In this document: positions 27,610-38,871 of the stretch, piece after piece
Position numbering within the stretch: the stretch's first letter is position 1
How the letters are laid out: the number at the start of each line of letters is the position of its first letter
Source: Lepiota brunneoincarnata
Lineage: Eukaryota; Basidiomycota; Agaricomycetes; Agaricales; Agaricaceae
NCBI GenBank assembly: GCA_023014365.1
Contig: JAEBUN010000012.1
Coordinates: 124,001-188,000 of the forward strand
Length of the DNA stretch: 64,000 nucleotides
Direction: 5' to 3'
Position numbers and translations under genes: made by a program
The notes under the pieces: generated by a model
What the model saw: only the letters and a program-made list of their open reading frames with translations
What the model was told of the DNA's origin: nothing
Databases searched by the model: none

Positions 27610-29460
27610 ATGGACGACCACGTCGACCCACCACCGCTTTCGCCGCCTCTCCAGAACACTACTCAGCCGAGGGACAAAGAGCCACAGGACGATGTACAAA
27701 AAATCATAGAGTGGCAGCAAAAGCGCATTGCACGCAGACTCCGTGGAGAGTACGAGTCTGCCGTCATTCATCTCTCCCAACTTGTCTGTTTTCTTTTCTT
27801 TCTTTCTTTTTATTTTATTTTAATATTCTTTTTTCATCTCAGATCAATGCAAACCTCGATGCGCCTGCACGCATCGCTGCAATCCGCGTAGAGGGCGCAC
27901 CCAACACCCGCAAATCCTTCCTCTCTTTCATCCTCAACCCCTTCCTCTCCGACCCCAAACAGCCCCAGGACCTCCAGGGTACCCTCCACACCGCGCGTTA
28001 TATCTCCCATCTCCTCAACAAAACCGACATATTCTCCTCTGTCTCTGCAAAGATCGAACAGGCACGCGACCCACTCGCTGACTCTAACAATGTCGATCTC
28101 GATCTCGTCTTTACCACCAAAGAGCGCGGCAGACTTTACCTCAATAGTTCCACTGAGCTCGGTAACAACGAGGGAAATGCTGTGAGTGTAATTTGCTCGC
28201 TTTGATCCGTCTACTCAATAATAACACAGAGCGCGACTGGTCGCATCCGCAACGTCTTTGGGGGCGCAGAAACCTTTGAAGCTAACCTCTCCTTTGGTAC
28301 CAAGACACGTCGTGCATTCCGTGCTACCCTCTCCGCGCCCCTCTCTCGCGACCTCGACACCATCGGCGAAATCTCTACATATGGCCTCGAACGCGACTTT
28401 ACCAGCTATGCGAGTTGTTATGAAGGCCTAAGAGGCGTCAAGGCTGTCATCCGGGTAAGCCCGCCCTTGCCACCCCAACCACCATCATAACCAGCAGGCA
28501 ACAGCGCGGACACCCAACATGGGGTATGCATGAGCTCACATACGAAGGCGTCGTCCGCCACCTCGCGTCTCTCACACCTACCGCCTCCCTCAGTATCCGC
28601 GAAGCCGCCGGATTTACCACCAAATCGTCCCTCTCCCATACATACACTCTTGACACCCGGCATGATGAGATTCTCAGTACCCGCATCGACAAACTCAATG
28701 CCACTGCTTCTGCTCCCGGTACTTATCTCAAGCTCTACCAAGAACTCGCAGGGGTGGGACCCCTTGGAAGTGATGCCAAGTTCTGGAAAGGCGAGGTGGA
28801 GACCAAAACTGGGTTCGATGTTGCTGATGGTGTCGTAAGTTCGCAACTTCCCACTCTCCTCGATATGACTCACTTTGATAGGCGCTATCTCTGGCCGCGA
28901 GATTTGGCCTTCTCTGCAGCTTGGCCGGGCCCAAGGGAACCCTCTTCTCAGACCGGTTCCAACTTGGCGGTCCAACTTCAGTCAGAGGGTTCATGGCAAA
29001 TGGTATGGGCCCTCGGGACGGTTGTGGGTATGCTTACTCAATATCCTAAACAAAATCCCTGACATCCCTCTCAAATCAGCTGACTCGATAGGCGGAGACG
29101 CGTACTGGTCGCTTGGGGCATCCATCATCTCCGATATCCCCAAAAAGCCCTCATGGCCAGTCAAACTCCATGCATGGGTTAACGCTGGTAGATTGGAGGG
29201 TATCAATCGATGTGTGTCCGTTTTCACTCCTTGATTGTTGCTATTAGGCTCATTGATTAATAGCACTTCCAATAAAGGAGGCATTAGAACAGACTGCAAG
29301 CTCCCTTTTACGATACCCGAGCGTAGCAGCCGGTGTGGGGCTGCTCTATAGGTTCGACCCCGTCAGGGTGGAGGTTAACTTTGGCTTGCCCCTCGTAAAT
29401 AGCCAAGGTGAACAAGGAAAGAGGGGTATTCAGGTGGGGATGGGGCTAGAATTTTTGTGA
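27610..29460 (+). CDS. SAM50: Sam50/Tob55, mitochondrial outer-membrane beta-barrel insertase
   Basis: Core of the SAM/TOB complex, an Omp85-family barrel in the mitochondrial outer membrane. The N-terminal exon MDDHVDPPPLSPP holds a helix (KIIEWQQKRIARRLRGEYES), then a POTRA-like segment (IAAIRVEGAPNTRKSFLSFI, YISHLLNKTDIFSSVSAKIE). The barrel strands follow (RLYLNSSTELGNNEGNA; NVFGGAETFEANLSFGTKTR). The Omp85 signature is present as RFQLGGPTSVRGF near 28950-28995, with VRGF in place of the common IRGF. The final strand ends IQVGMGLEFL with an aromatic-aliphatic C-terminus, as in beta-signals. At least six introns; the first is strikingly T-rich. No break seen. Confidence 0.9.
27784..27842 (+). 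repeat. T-rich low-complexity intron 1 of SAM50
   Basis: 59-nt intron made almost only of T and C on the plus strand, including TTTC units and an AT-rich stretch, ending CATCTCAG. It joins SQL to INANLDAP in frame. The run probably acts as an extended polypyrimidine tract. Confidence 0.6.
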
Positions 29461-30545
29461 TAGATTGGGTGGGTTTGTTTATTACCTAGTGTTTGGCTTA
29501 CAATCCGTCCACTGCCTGTCTGTCGCTCTTTTGTCGCTTATCCAACCTCCTCGGGACTGCCCATTTTTGTTCCCGTGATCGCGTTCAGAAACTTGCAAGG
29601 ACCCGGGCCGTTGTCGTCCCATTCATATTCAATCCCTCCCTGAGCAAAGGCAGGCCACTGGACCACCCACCACATATCTAGTCCCCCTTTACCATTGGAT
29701 CCGGGTCATATGTCCTTCAGAACACCCATCTTCCCTCGATGCCCTGGGAACGCTGCTCAGATCTTGAGAACTGCGGCGCGAGTTCTTTGATCACGTTTCG
29801 AGGGCAAGCTCATCCCACGGGTGGGGGATATAGGTGGATGGGGAAATAAGTTCAGGGAATTTTTACGAGTTTTGACCGCTCTGTGGCCTTTTGACTTGCA
29901 TGGGCCTCGGTTTACTGGGCATGTGGAGAAATCGGGTGCTGTGTACTCATGAGGGTTGTTTTCTGCTTCGACTTCGATCGCGGGTGGGTAGTTGTTCGCT
30001 CCCCTACGTTGAGAGACCCCGGACCGCGGAGCTTGGGGCACCGGATTGTGTGAGTGGTAGATTCTCTCCACTTTGATAACTCACACACGATACTCCAATA
30101 AATGGCGTTTCTCGATCCTTCTGGTCCACCCATGCTCGGTGCCTTTCGGAAGACTGACACTGGAGAATTCCCCTTAATCAAATACACCACCCAACTGTGT
30201 GAGGAATGCAGGAATGATCCGACACCAATCAGGCACAAGGGAATTGCTTCCTCTATGTGGAGGGGATTTTTTTACTTTCTGCGTGGTTCCTGGAGAAATT
30301 CGCTTCCTGCGCATGTCATGTGGACCATATGCCCCATGGTTCAGTTGATCAGCCACAAACCTTCCAGTTGAACAGCCGGTTAGAACTCGATTTACGAAGG
30401 GGCTGGAGGATCAAGCAAATCATGTCATGGATCTATTGACGATATACCATGATGGGGGTTGCGTATAAAATGGTTTCCCCTTGGGCTAGCTGACTGTACT
30501 GAGGACCCATTCCCCACCGAACCCGTCAACTGCACTTTGAGTGTC
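29461..30545. other. intergenic region upstream of the GH51 gene
   Basis: About 1.1 kb without a recognised gene. Open frames of 60-108 codons occur on both strands but show no family resemblance. Being upstream of a secreted hydrolase it may carry carbon-regulated promoter elements; I could not pick out a convincing one apart from a TATA box at its end. Confidence 0.5.
30464..30470 (+). promoter_or_regulatory. TATA box of the GH51 gene
   Basis: TATAAAA located 82 bp upstream of the ATG, a normal distance for a fungal gene with a short 5' UTR. Confidence 0.5.
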
Positions 30546-33500
30546 ATGTTCAAGATTGCCTGGGCCGTGTTTTCTGGGGTCATGTTAGGGATGTTGGGGA
30601 TGGTGGATGCACAGGCGGCAGTCACAGTGTCCGTTAGTGCGACCGCTAGTCACCCGATCCCGACCACGTTGTGTAGGTTCGTTCTACCCGAGTGTCTATG
30701 GTACTGATAAAGTGGATCTTGACAGGGGGTTACATGTTTGAGGTACGCTGTTCTGAATCTTACGGGTCGTGTGGAGTTTGACATTAGGGGGGTGAAACTG
30801 TAGGATATTAGTGTGAGTGTTCCCTCGTTTAGTCATGTGCTCATACCGAAAACTTTTTAGCATGTAGGTTGCCTGACTCTTCATACCTCATAGCCACTAA
30901 ATGAGCCATGCCATTAGAGTGGTGATGGAGGTCTTTATGCAGAATGTAAGTGAATTATAAAATACTGAACCTCCTACGCTAAAACTATAACATAGTGCTG
31001 CAGAACAGGGCTTTCCAACAAGTAACCGCAGGAACCACTGCTGCTTTGAACTCGTGGCAAGCTGTCAACGGTGCTACGATTAGCGTCGTTCGAGAATCCG
31101 TTCCCGTGTCCAATGCTCTGCCCAATGCTCTTCATCTTGTCGTTCCCGCAGGGCGCACTGGAGGCGTCGGATTTGCCAACACGGGTTTCTCTGGTATGTA
31201 CAAATCCTCCAACAACAAATTAACTACCAAGATTAAAATACCCCGTAGGCATCAAGGTCACTTCTGGCACGACTTACACCGGTTCCTTCTTCTACCGTTT
31301 CCCCTCATCCTCCAGCTTCCGGGGCGCTGCTACAGTCTCCCTCCAGTCCTCTTCAAACCAAGTACTTGGCAGCACCACAGTCACACTCTCCGGTGCTCAA
31401 ACTTCTTGGACCCAACTCTCCTTCAGCGTACGGGCAAACACCACCCCGGCCAACCTCAACAACCGCTTCGTTGTCACTTTAGACGGAGCAGCCGCGAGTG
31501 GCCAAAATGTCAACTTTGCTATGTTCTCCTTGTTCCCGCCCACTTTCCGCAACCACGCGAACGGGTTAAGGCAAGATATTGCCCAGGCGCTCTCGGAGAT
31601 GGGCCCATCGTTTTGGAGGTTCCCTGGCGGAAATAATTTGGAAGGACAGACGGTTGCGACCAGGTGGCAGTGGAATGCGACAGTTGGGCCATTGCAAAAC
31701 AGGCCGGGTAAGTACTTGGGTCAGACGTCTCTCCCGCATAGCCATTTGTTGATCGGATTAACAGGACGTCAGGGCGATTGGGGTTATGTCAACACTGAGT
31801 GCGCAGCTTATTGGAAGAGGCAGGAGTCTGGACTAATGCATCTTGTAGTGGCCTGGGTATATTTGAATACCTTACTTGGTGCGAGGATTTGGGTATGGAA
31901 CCTATCATGGCAGTCTGGGCAGGCAAGTCAAATTAAAATGTGTGGAAGTCATGCTTCTCACCTTCCGTCTCAGGATTTGCTCTTGGTGGTCAGAGTGTTG
32001 CCCAAAACCAACTTGCCCCTTATGTCCAACAAGCTATTGACCAGGTAAGTCTTGAGGTGCTCATAGCATCCAGGTAGGACTAACACACGGACAAGATAAA
32101 CTTTGTTATTGGTAACCCCAGCACGAGTGCTGCAGGTAAGCAGCTATGCAACAACCCAGTACCCTACTGACATCACATAGCGGCTATGAGGGCCTCCCTC
32201 GGTCACCCCGCGCCATTCAAATTAAACTTTGTTGAGATCGGAAACGAGGCACGTCAAAGCATGTGTTTCAGAACTCGGTTCAGGTGTTGATCCAAGTCAA
32301 TCTCAGGACTTTTTCGCATCCAACACTTATACTTTCCGTTGGACGACTTTCGCCAATACTCTCAAAGCTACATTCCCGCAAATCCGTGAGCACTTATATG
32401 GTTAAGTTCAATCTGAACTGATGGCACAATTGACAGACTTTATCGCGACTACGAATACCTTCAATCCCAGGCTCACCCCCAACCCAACTGAATACGATGT
32501 CCATGTGTACCAAACTCCCAGTGCGTACGCCACTCTCTGGCTTCGAATCTCATCCGTTGACAATCCTCAAGCCTGGTTCGCGGAGAACACGTTCTTCTAC
32601 GATGGTTTCCAGGTCTGTGATACGGTCCCTGTGCATGGATCACAATCGTTTGGCTTACGCAACCTTTAGCGCAACGGGACAAAATACTTTGAGGTGAACG
32701 AAACCTGAATTCTCTAAATTGGCCCAAGTGCTGAAGCGCTGCAAGGGTGAATACGCAGCTATTTCTACCAACCCTAACGACATTTTCGGACCTCCCTCCA
32801 ATGGACGTCTCACGTTCCCCACGATGCAGAGTACGCCATACACCTTGTATTTACCTTTGGCACGTTCACTGATGCCATGAGATAGGTGCTGCTGGCGAAG
32901 CTGCATTTATGACTGGCTTGGAGAGGAACAGTGACATTGTGTAAGGTGTTAACTAGCATTTTGGAAGGAATCTCCAAAATTCACATTGTCATGTAGATTT
33001 GCTGCTTCCTATGCACCACTGCTCGGGGTGAGTTGAACCCAGAATATCGGATCTATCGAAACTAACACGCTAAAAGCACGCTACCAATAATCAATGGGTG
33101 GGTTGCTATCTTGTGCTTGCTATGTAACTGTGCTAATCAAATCACATTCAGACTCCTAACCTGCTTGCATTTGAGTGAGTTCGGAGAGGCAATTCTCTCC
33201 TGTTCTAGCGCTAATACCAAATTTAACCAGTGCTGGCAATGTCTACCGCTCCACGAGCTTCTATGTCCAGCAGCTCTTCAGCACGAATCGCGGTGACGAA
33301 TACCTCCCAAGCACTCTACCCTCTCGCACTGGAACCGTCTTTTGGAGTGTCGTCCGCAGGAGGTCCACCAACCAGATCACGATCAAGGTACCTAATCTTA
33401 TTTGCCTCTTACCTCCTCACCCGACAACATCACTATGCTAGGTCTCCAATGTCGCTGCGACGGCCTCTCGTGTTACCTTCAACCTTCCTTTCACAAACGT

Positions 33501-33669
33501 CGGGACCACTGCAAACCTCATACTCCTGACTGGAGGCGCCACTAGCAGCAACACCCCCGCCAACCCAAACCTCATTACGCCCCGGACGAGCTCGATCACA
33601 GTCGGCAGGTCATTCACCTACAACGCTCCGGCTGTCAGTTTCAGCGTTTTGACCTTCACAGCTACGTAA
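30546..33669 (+). CDS. GH51 alpha-L-arabinofuranosidase, secreted
   Basis: Retaining glycosidase that removes arabinofuranosyl side chains from plant arabinoxylan and arabinan. The signal peptide is MFKIAWAVFSGVMLGMLGMV; the mature start splices to GYMFE, followed by the typical HSGDGGLYAELLQNRAFQQ. A carbohydrate-binding-like beta domain (GVGFANTGFSGIKVTSGTTY) precedes the catalytic barrel: MGPSFWRFPGGNNLEGQTV, GLGIFEYLTWCEDLGMEPIM and the acid/base motif FVEIGNE near 32230. The nucleophile motif FEGEYAAIS is split by an intron around 32692-32745. The C-terminal beta domain ends VSFSVLTFTAT. More than ten introns; the one right after the catalytic GNE (32249-32306) appears to use a GC donor. 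No frame break seen. Probably induced on plant material. Confidence 0.9.
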
Positions 33670-33826
33670 AAAGCCGCAGTAGAATGAGGACGCCGATAAA
33701 TAGTTGGTTATGAAATTGATATGTTGGAATGAGCTAAGACTGCTAAAGAAGTTCTATCCTGTTTATCTCGAATAAAAAAAATGCTTTCGGTTAGATTATG
33801 ACGCTAAGAACCCTAACCCTAGAGTT

Positions 33827-35137
33827 ATGGTATCTTTGCTTTGTCCACGACTTATTTCCCCCCTCCGAAGGTGTTTGCACACAACTTGCACTACTTTTCA
33901 TGAAAACCCACTGGTAAGGTTTTTTAAGACTCTATAAGGACTTCTAATTATGGGTGTCCGATGTAGGGCTTACCAAGGTCGTCAGATCGACCTACACCTT
34001 CAATACCGCGCCGTAATACAGGCCCAATCCAAAAACGCACGATTCCACATGTAAAAAACGTCGTTGTAGTAGCTTCAGGAAAAGGTGGAGTTGGGAAGAG
34101 TACCATTGCGGGTGAGTATCTACTTCCGGTGCTCACAGAATGCATTTAAACCCATCCCCTCGCAGTGAACTTGGCCTTTGCCTTGGCCGGGACGCGCCCA
34201 AATTCACGAATTGGAATCCTGGATCTTGATGTTTTTGGTCCTTCAATACCGAAACTTATGGGATTGGAGAACATTGGAGAACCCGACCTCACACCAGGTA
34301 TGGATGTTCATTGTTCCAGGGCTCGACATCGCTTATAAGGGTGATGGGCTCTCTCCCGCAGGCGGTGCTCTTATTCCTTTAACCAACAATGGTATTCCCA
34401 CCATGTCAATGGGCTATTTGCTTCCCAAGTCATCAACCAACGACGCACCAGTAGTGTGGAGAGGACTGATGGTCCAGAAAGCAGTCCAGCAGCTGCTATT
34501 TGACGTGGATTGGGGGAGACGGACAGCCCACCCGCAGACAGACAACAACGCATTGGACGCTTTAGTGATTGATATGCCGCCTGGGACGGGCGACGTACAA
34601 TTGACGCTCGGACAACTTGTGAAGGTTGATGGTATGTGGGAGGCCTGACCTGTCGTCGACTGAGATTCTGACAACTTATAAGGGGCAGTTATTGTTTCGA
34701 CGCCGCAGGACGTTGCATTGCTCGATGCAAGGAAAGGTGTTCACATGTTTAAGAAGGTTGACATTCCCGTATGTCCTATCTTTGGGTTAACACAACTGCT
34801 TCATTCATTCCTGCGGAAGATACTCGGCCTGATCGTTAATTCGGCATATTTCCGTTGCCCATCGTGTTCAGACAAACACCATATATTCGGCTCTCTCGAC
34901 TCGGCTAGGAACGCCGTGGAGGAGCTGGGTTTGAGCCACGTTTTTGATGAGTCTGGATTGTTGGGTGAAGTGCCAATAGTATCAGAGGTAAGTAATTTGG
35001 GAGACAGAGGGAGGTTGGGAGAAATATTTTTGGGGGATAGACTAATTACACAGTATGAGGGGTTGAAAGACGTGAGATTCGTGATGGAGAATATGGCGAG
35101 GAGTGTTTGGAGAAGGCTAGCCAAGTCATCACAATGA
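33827..35137 (+). CDS. IND1: mitochondrial P-loop protein Ind1/NUBPL, complex I Fe-S assembly
   Basis: Mrp/NBP35-family NTPase that delivers Fe-S clusters to respiratory complex I. The start at 33827 gives a basic presequence ([20 protein letters not shown]) followed by the hallmark HENPLGLPR, created by an intron in phase 0. The deviant Walker A is [17 protein letters not shown] near 34062-34110. Then come [60 protein letters not shown] and the cluster-coordinating CPSC motif in [18 protein letters not shown] near 34860. The end [20 protein letters not shown] is usual. About five introns. It converges with the HDAC gene (76 bp). CIA1, another Fe-S assembly gene, lies 1.7 kb downstream. Confidence 0.93.
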
Positions 35138-35213
35138 TGCTATATCTGTGCTGAGACCTGCCGTCCCCCACATTGGCGATACTGAAGGTACAATAAAGGC
35201 TCTGTCTATCTCT

Positions 35214-36764
35214 TTACTTGGAGGACATCCTTCGACGGATTAGTGGAATGATCTTGTCAAATCGGTCTTTGACAGTTTCTAGATATTCGTCTGTGTTGTG
35301 GTCATGCATATACCCAGCTGGTACGTCCAGCTACCAAGTGCTATGGACAAGCTGTTGCAATAGGGCTTCGAGATGAAGGACTTACCGTGAACGATGGCGC
35401 GTAAAGTGGAAAGCCAGCATGATCGGGTATATCAGTTTCCAAGTCAAGAGGGTTCCCCATCTGCATGCCAAAACTTGAAAGGACAGACCCCAAGCTTAAT
35501 TGCGCCTCGACTCACAGCAATTGAAGTCAGATATGCCCATGCCCTAGCAGCATTGGATGAATTATATCCACCGCCACCCAATAATAATTTCTTCCCCTCC
35601 CACTCATTGACGATGCGCGAGATATACCATCCAAGGGATCCTTCCCCATCAAGGCACCAGTTGAACGCTTGCACATGGATCTCCAGCTAATGCATCCGTT
35701 CCGCATTGTATTACCGTGTAATTGGGCTGGTAAACATTCTTGACCTCCTCAACAATGTTCCATATCGCCGCGTAAGTTTTGTTAGAAGCACCTTGACGGA
35801 GTGGTATACTGAGATTGAATGGGTCGAAGAGAGGATCGGTTGGACTTGGTAGTTCCGCCTGAGGAGAGACAGGGAAGAAACCCGGGGAGGTGTGATGTAT
35901 GCTTAACGTCTGATCCCGAATTAAAATTAACCAAAGATAGGACTCGTGGGAGGGACCTACTAATACACGGGGGGAACCTGGAGCCACCAAGGAAGAGAAG
36001 GCGGAGGAGACGGCGTCTGAGAAATGGAGGTCGAGATCGAGGTAAAGGACGCGGGGCAACGATTCTAGGGATTCATCGATGCCCTCGGTTTGAGAAGGAG
36101 GAACCTTTTTGAGCGTCATTATTGCAAGGATGCAGTCCGCAACGTAGCAGAACCCAGAGGCACGGGATTTGTATGCATGGTGTCTTGGTGTTAGGTGTCA
36201 GGAGGCAGTGGTTGAAGAAGTAATAGACCTTGAACCTCCCACCATCCCAGTTGATAGCAATATCACTGATATCGTGTCTAAGGGCGTCCACTGCTGTGAG
36301 CGTTCCACCGGCGATGAGTTGGACGTATTCAGGCAATTCCGGGAACAGAGGGCAGTCCTAACTGGACTCATGAGAAACACCCGCAAGATCTTCCGTGTCT
36401 GCGGCTCACATCTTCAAGACCGAATTCTGCCCTCAGATCCTCCCCGCTCTCACTGGTTTGGTTTTCAGCCTGAGTTGGGTCCAATATAAAATCTAGATAA
36501 TCCGGTGTGTGGTATTTTGCAAGATCCTCTCGTGTAGCTTTCCGTGGGTTATACACCTGAGGGTTTCGCTTATTGGAAGGGGAGGGAATCAACAAGTTGA
36601 GTGATTTGACGAGTGAATGGACCAGCAACGAGCGCTTCTTATTTGAAGGAAGAAGCGAAGCGACCTAGTGTTGTGGTAGTAGATACTGAAATAACAATAG
36701 TAATATAACTGAGCACCTTTATCATCTCCGCAGAAACGATGTAGGCCACTTTGGAGGAGGCCAT
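35214..36764 (-). CDS. histone deacetylase, Hos1/HDAC8-like class I
   Basis: Zn-dependent lysine deacetylase. The first exon MASSKVAYIVSAEMIK splices to VASLLPSNKKRSLLVHSLVK, the class I opening. Active-site elements are present: INWDGGRHHAYKSRASGFCY with the two catalytic histidines (joined over an intron near 36150-36220), the metal site YLDLDLHFSDAV, the third metal ligand in VIQCGTDALAGDP and the transition-state tyrosine in LLLGGGGYNSSNAARAWAYL. The motif normally DLHHGDGV is DLHFSDAV here, which I associate with fungal Hos1-like enzymes rather than loss of activity. About six introns. Divergent from CIA1 over 70 bp. SIN3, a classic HDAC partner, lies at the right edge, but Hos1-type enzymes are not known as its main partner. 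Confidence 0.88.
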
Positions 36765-36834
36765 CTGTTTGTGTGAACTAAACACAAAAGCAAAGAGAGT
36801 TTTGATCTTATCGACGACGATCAAGAGATCGGCC
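36765..36834. promoter_or_regulatory. very short shared divergent promoter HDAC / CIA1
   Basis: Only 70 bp between divergent start codons. It contains an inverted repeat TTGATC-N11-GATCAA (36802-36824) but no TATA box. Both 5' UTRs must be very short, or one transcript may start within the other gene. Confidence 0.5.
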
Positions 36835-38082
36835 ATGCCAGAACCTGTTTTGCCATACAACATCGTCTCCATTGCCGAACTGTCAGGACACGATGATCGT
36901 GCATGGGACGTAGCATGGAACCCCACACGTCCTCTCCTAGCTTCTTGTTCTGCAGACAAAACAGTTCGCCTCTACTCATACTCACCTCTGGCCGAAGAAC
37001 TCAAGTTTACCTACGTTACCGCCATCTCAACCGGCCACACAAAAACAGTCAGGTCCATAGCATGGTCACCCTCTGGGAAGGCTCTTGCAACGGGTTCATT
37101 TGACTCAAATATTGGGATATGGGAGCAGGAGGATGCGGGAAGCGATGAGGAAGACGGTGGGGAATGGGAATGCTTCACAATTCTAGAAGGACATGAGACG
37201 GAATGCAAGAGCGTCGCTTACTCTCCGACGGGAACGCTGCTGGCAAGCTCTAGCCGGGATAAAACTGTCTGGGTCTGGGAAGGTATGCCCAAGCCCGCCA
37301 CGACATTGACCACGCATCCTCTCATCTGGACCAGTGCATCCTGACGCCGATTTCGAGTGCTTGAGTGTCCTCATGGAACACACGCAGGATGTGAAATGCG
37401 TGGCTTGGCATCCATCCGAGGAGGTCAATTCTCTTTCGCTGTGTAGAAATGCGGTATCCTAATTTCCTCTCCCCCGTGCAGATCCTTGCATCTGGCTCCT
37501 ATGACGATACCATAAAGCTCTATATTGATGATCCTACAGAAGATTGGTACTGCTTCACAACCCTCACCGGGCACTCTTCAACAGTCTGGTCCTTGGCTTG
37601 GTCACCGAAAGACAGCTACCTCGCATCTGCCTCAGATGACAAGACAGTGCGTATCTGGAAACGTACAGAAGAATTCAAATGGGAAAGCGTCCTTGCCATT
37701 CACGCACATGACCGAAGTATTTATTCGGCTACTTGGGGCGTTGGTCGGCCCAAGGCTGGAGAAGGTACATTGGGCTGGTTGGCTACGGCCGGTGGAGATG
37801 ACATTGTGAAAGTCTGGGAGCTAACGGTTAGTGGCCTTATGGCATCCTGGATGTTGTCCTGACTCCAGTCGTAGGAGTCCGGAGAAGCGGACGGAAAATA
37901 TCTAAAGACTGCCCCACCAGAGTACCGCCTAATTGCAGCTTTTACCCTCGGCACACGGCGTCCACGATGTCAACACTGTATCCTGGTGTCCTCGGGAAGG
38001 TATGGAGGACATCCTTGCTACGACAGGAGACGACGGTGTAACGCGAGTCTGGAGAATTGTACCCCAAGTAATTGTCAGGTGA
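36835..38082 (+). CDS. CIA1: cytosolic Fe-S assembly WD40 protein Cia1/CIAO1
   Basis: Seven-bladed WD40 protein of the CIA targeting complex, which inserts Fe-S clusters into cytosolic and nuclear apoproteins. The start MPEPVLPYNIVSIAELSGHD matches the family. The WD repeats are visible in order: AWDVAWNPTRPLLASCSADK, VRSIAWSPSGKALATGSFDS, CKSVAYSPTGTLLASSSRDK, VKCVAWHPSEEILASGSYDD, VWSLAWSPKDSYLASASDDK, the blade with GWLATAGGDDIVKVWELT, and VNTVSWCPREGMEDILATTG. It ends VWRIVPQVIVR. Four or so introns; one separates HPSEE from ILASGS near 37425-37482. Length about 355 residues, as usual. Divergent from the HDAC gene. Confidence 0.93.
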
Positions 38083-38871
38083 TGATCAGCTTTGTTGTTA
38101 CCGTGCCAATAAAGCGTGTCTCAGGCTTGACGCTACCCCCGACCTTATTGCTTAGAGGGTGCAAAAGCTGCAACTTCAACCAGCAAGGTCCCTTGATTCG
38201 AAGGCTCAAGTAGCACACGCGCTAAGCTTGTTCTCAGCTTCGATTGGAATTGGAATATAACTTCATGCTGGGCTTGTCCAATAACCCGAAATGGTGAAAG
38301 TAACAAGTCACTGATCTCAAAATTTAAGTTGATAAGAGCATTATAACTAAGTGTGTGGTACCTGGAGTCGCTGTCACTGAGGGGACTGTCGGAGGTACTC
38401 CGCCGTCAGGCTGCCCAAGAGGATTCATGTTCGAATTTTCGGGTTCCGGGTTTCGTTACCGACGGACGGATGTCATACCAGTCGGGCTCGAGGGAACAAA
38501 CTTTCGGTTAGCGGCTGAAAGCTGTCAGTCACCGCCGGATTTCACCGCTCGCATTTCTACCAAAGACTAGTCCTTCTGAAGCCCCCCTATCTTGATTGCA
38601 GCGGCATTGATCAAGTCAGTGATGGTATCTCCAGAGTCCGCACTCATTCCCGACGACGAACCGGGGACCCTAAAGACGGTCGCGTCGTGTCTGTATAACA
38701 CCGCCCGTTCCCTGAGATTGGAAGACATCCAAGTCATTGCCTATGCGCCGAATATATTCGGAGGGCCTATTTCTTTACCGTGCACCCTAGCTTCGCTGTT
38801 TGGGGTTGTTTTATCGGAAATGTCCGAGTGTAGCAAGTCGGCTAAGGGGCTGTTAACTGTATACTAAGGCC
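38083..38871. other. intergenic or unrecognised stretch
   Basis: About 790 bp. Two plus-strand open frames (38355-38570 and 38592-38867) have unremarkable compositions and no family resemblance; the second ends just before the next gene. They might be exons of a small lineage-specific gene or 5' UTR of the downstream gene; I cannot support either. Confidence 0.4.

Noticed and set aside
33809..33822. Short AACCCT repeat resembling telomere sequence (about two units)
   Set aside because: Only about two units, just before the IND1 start codon, inside a normal gene neighbourhood; chance is enough to explain it.
36765..36834. Overlap or fusion of the HDAC and CIA1 transcripts
   Set aside because: Both start codons are well placed by homology and the frames do not overlap; a short shared promoter is simpler.
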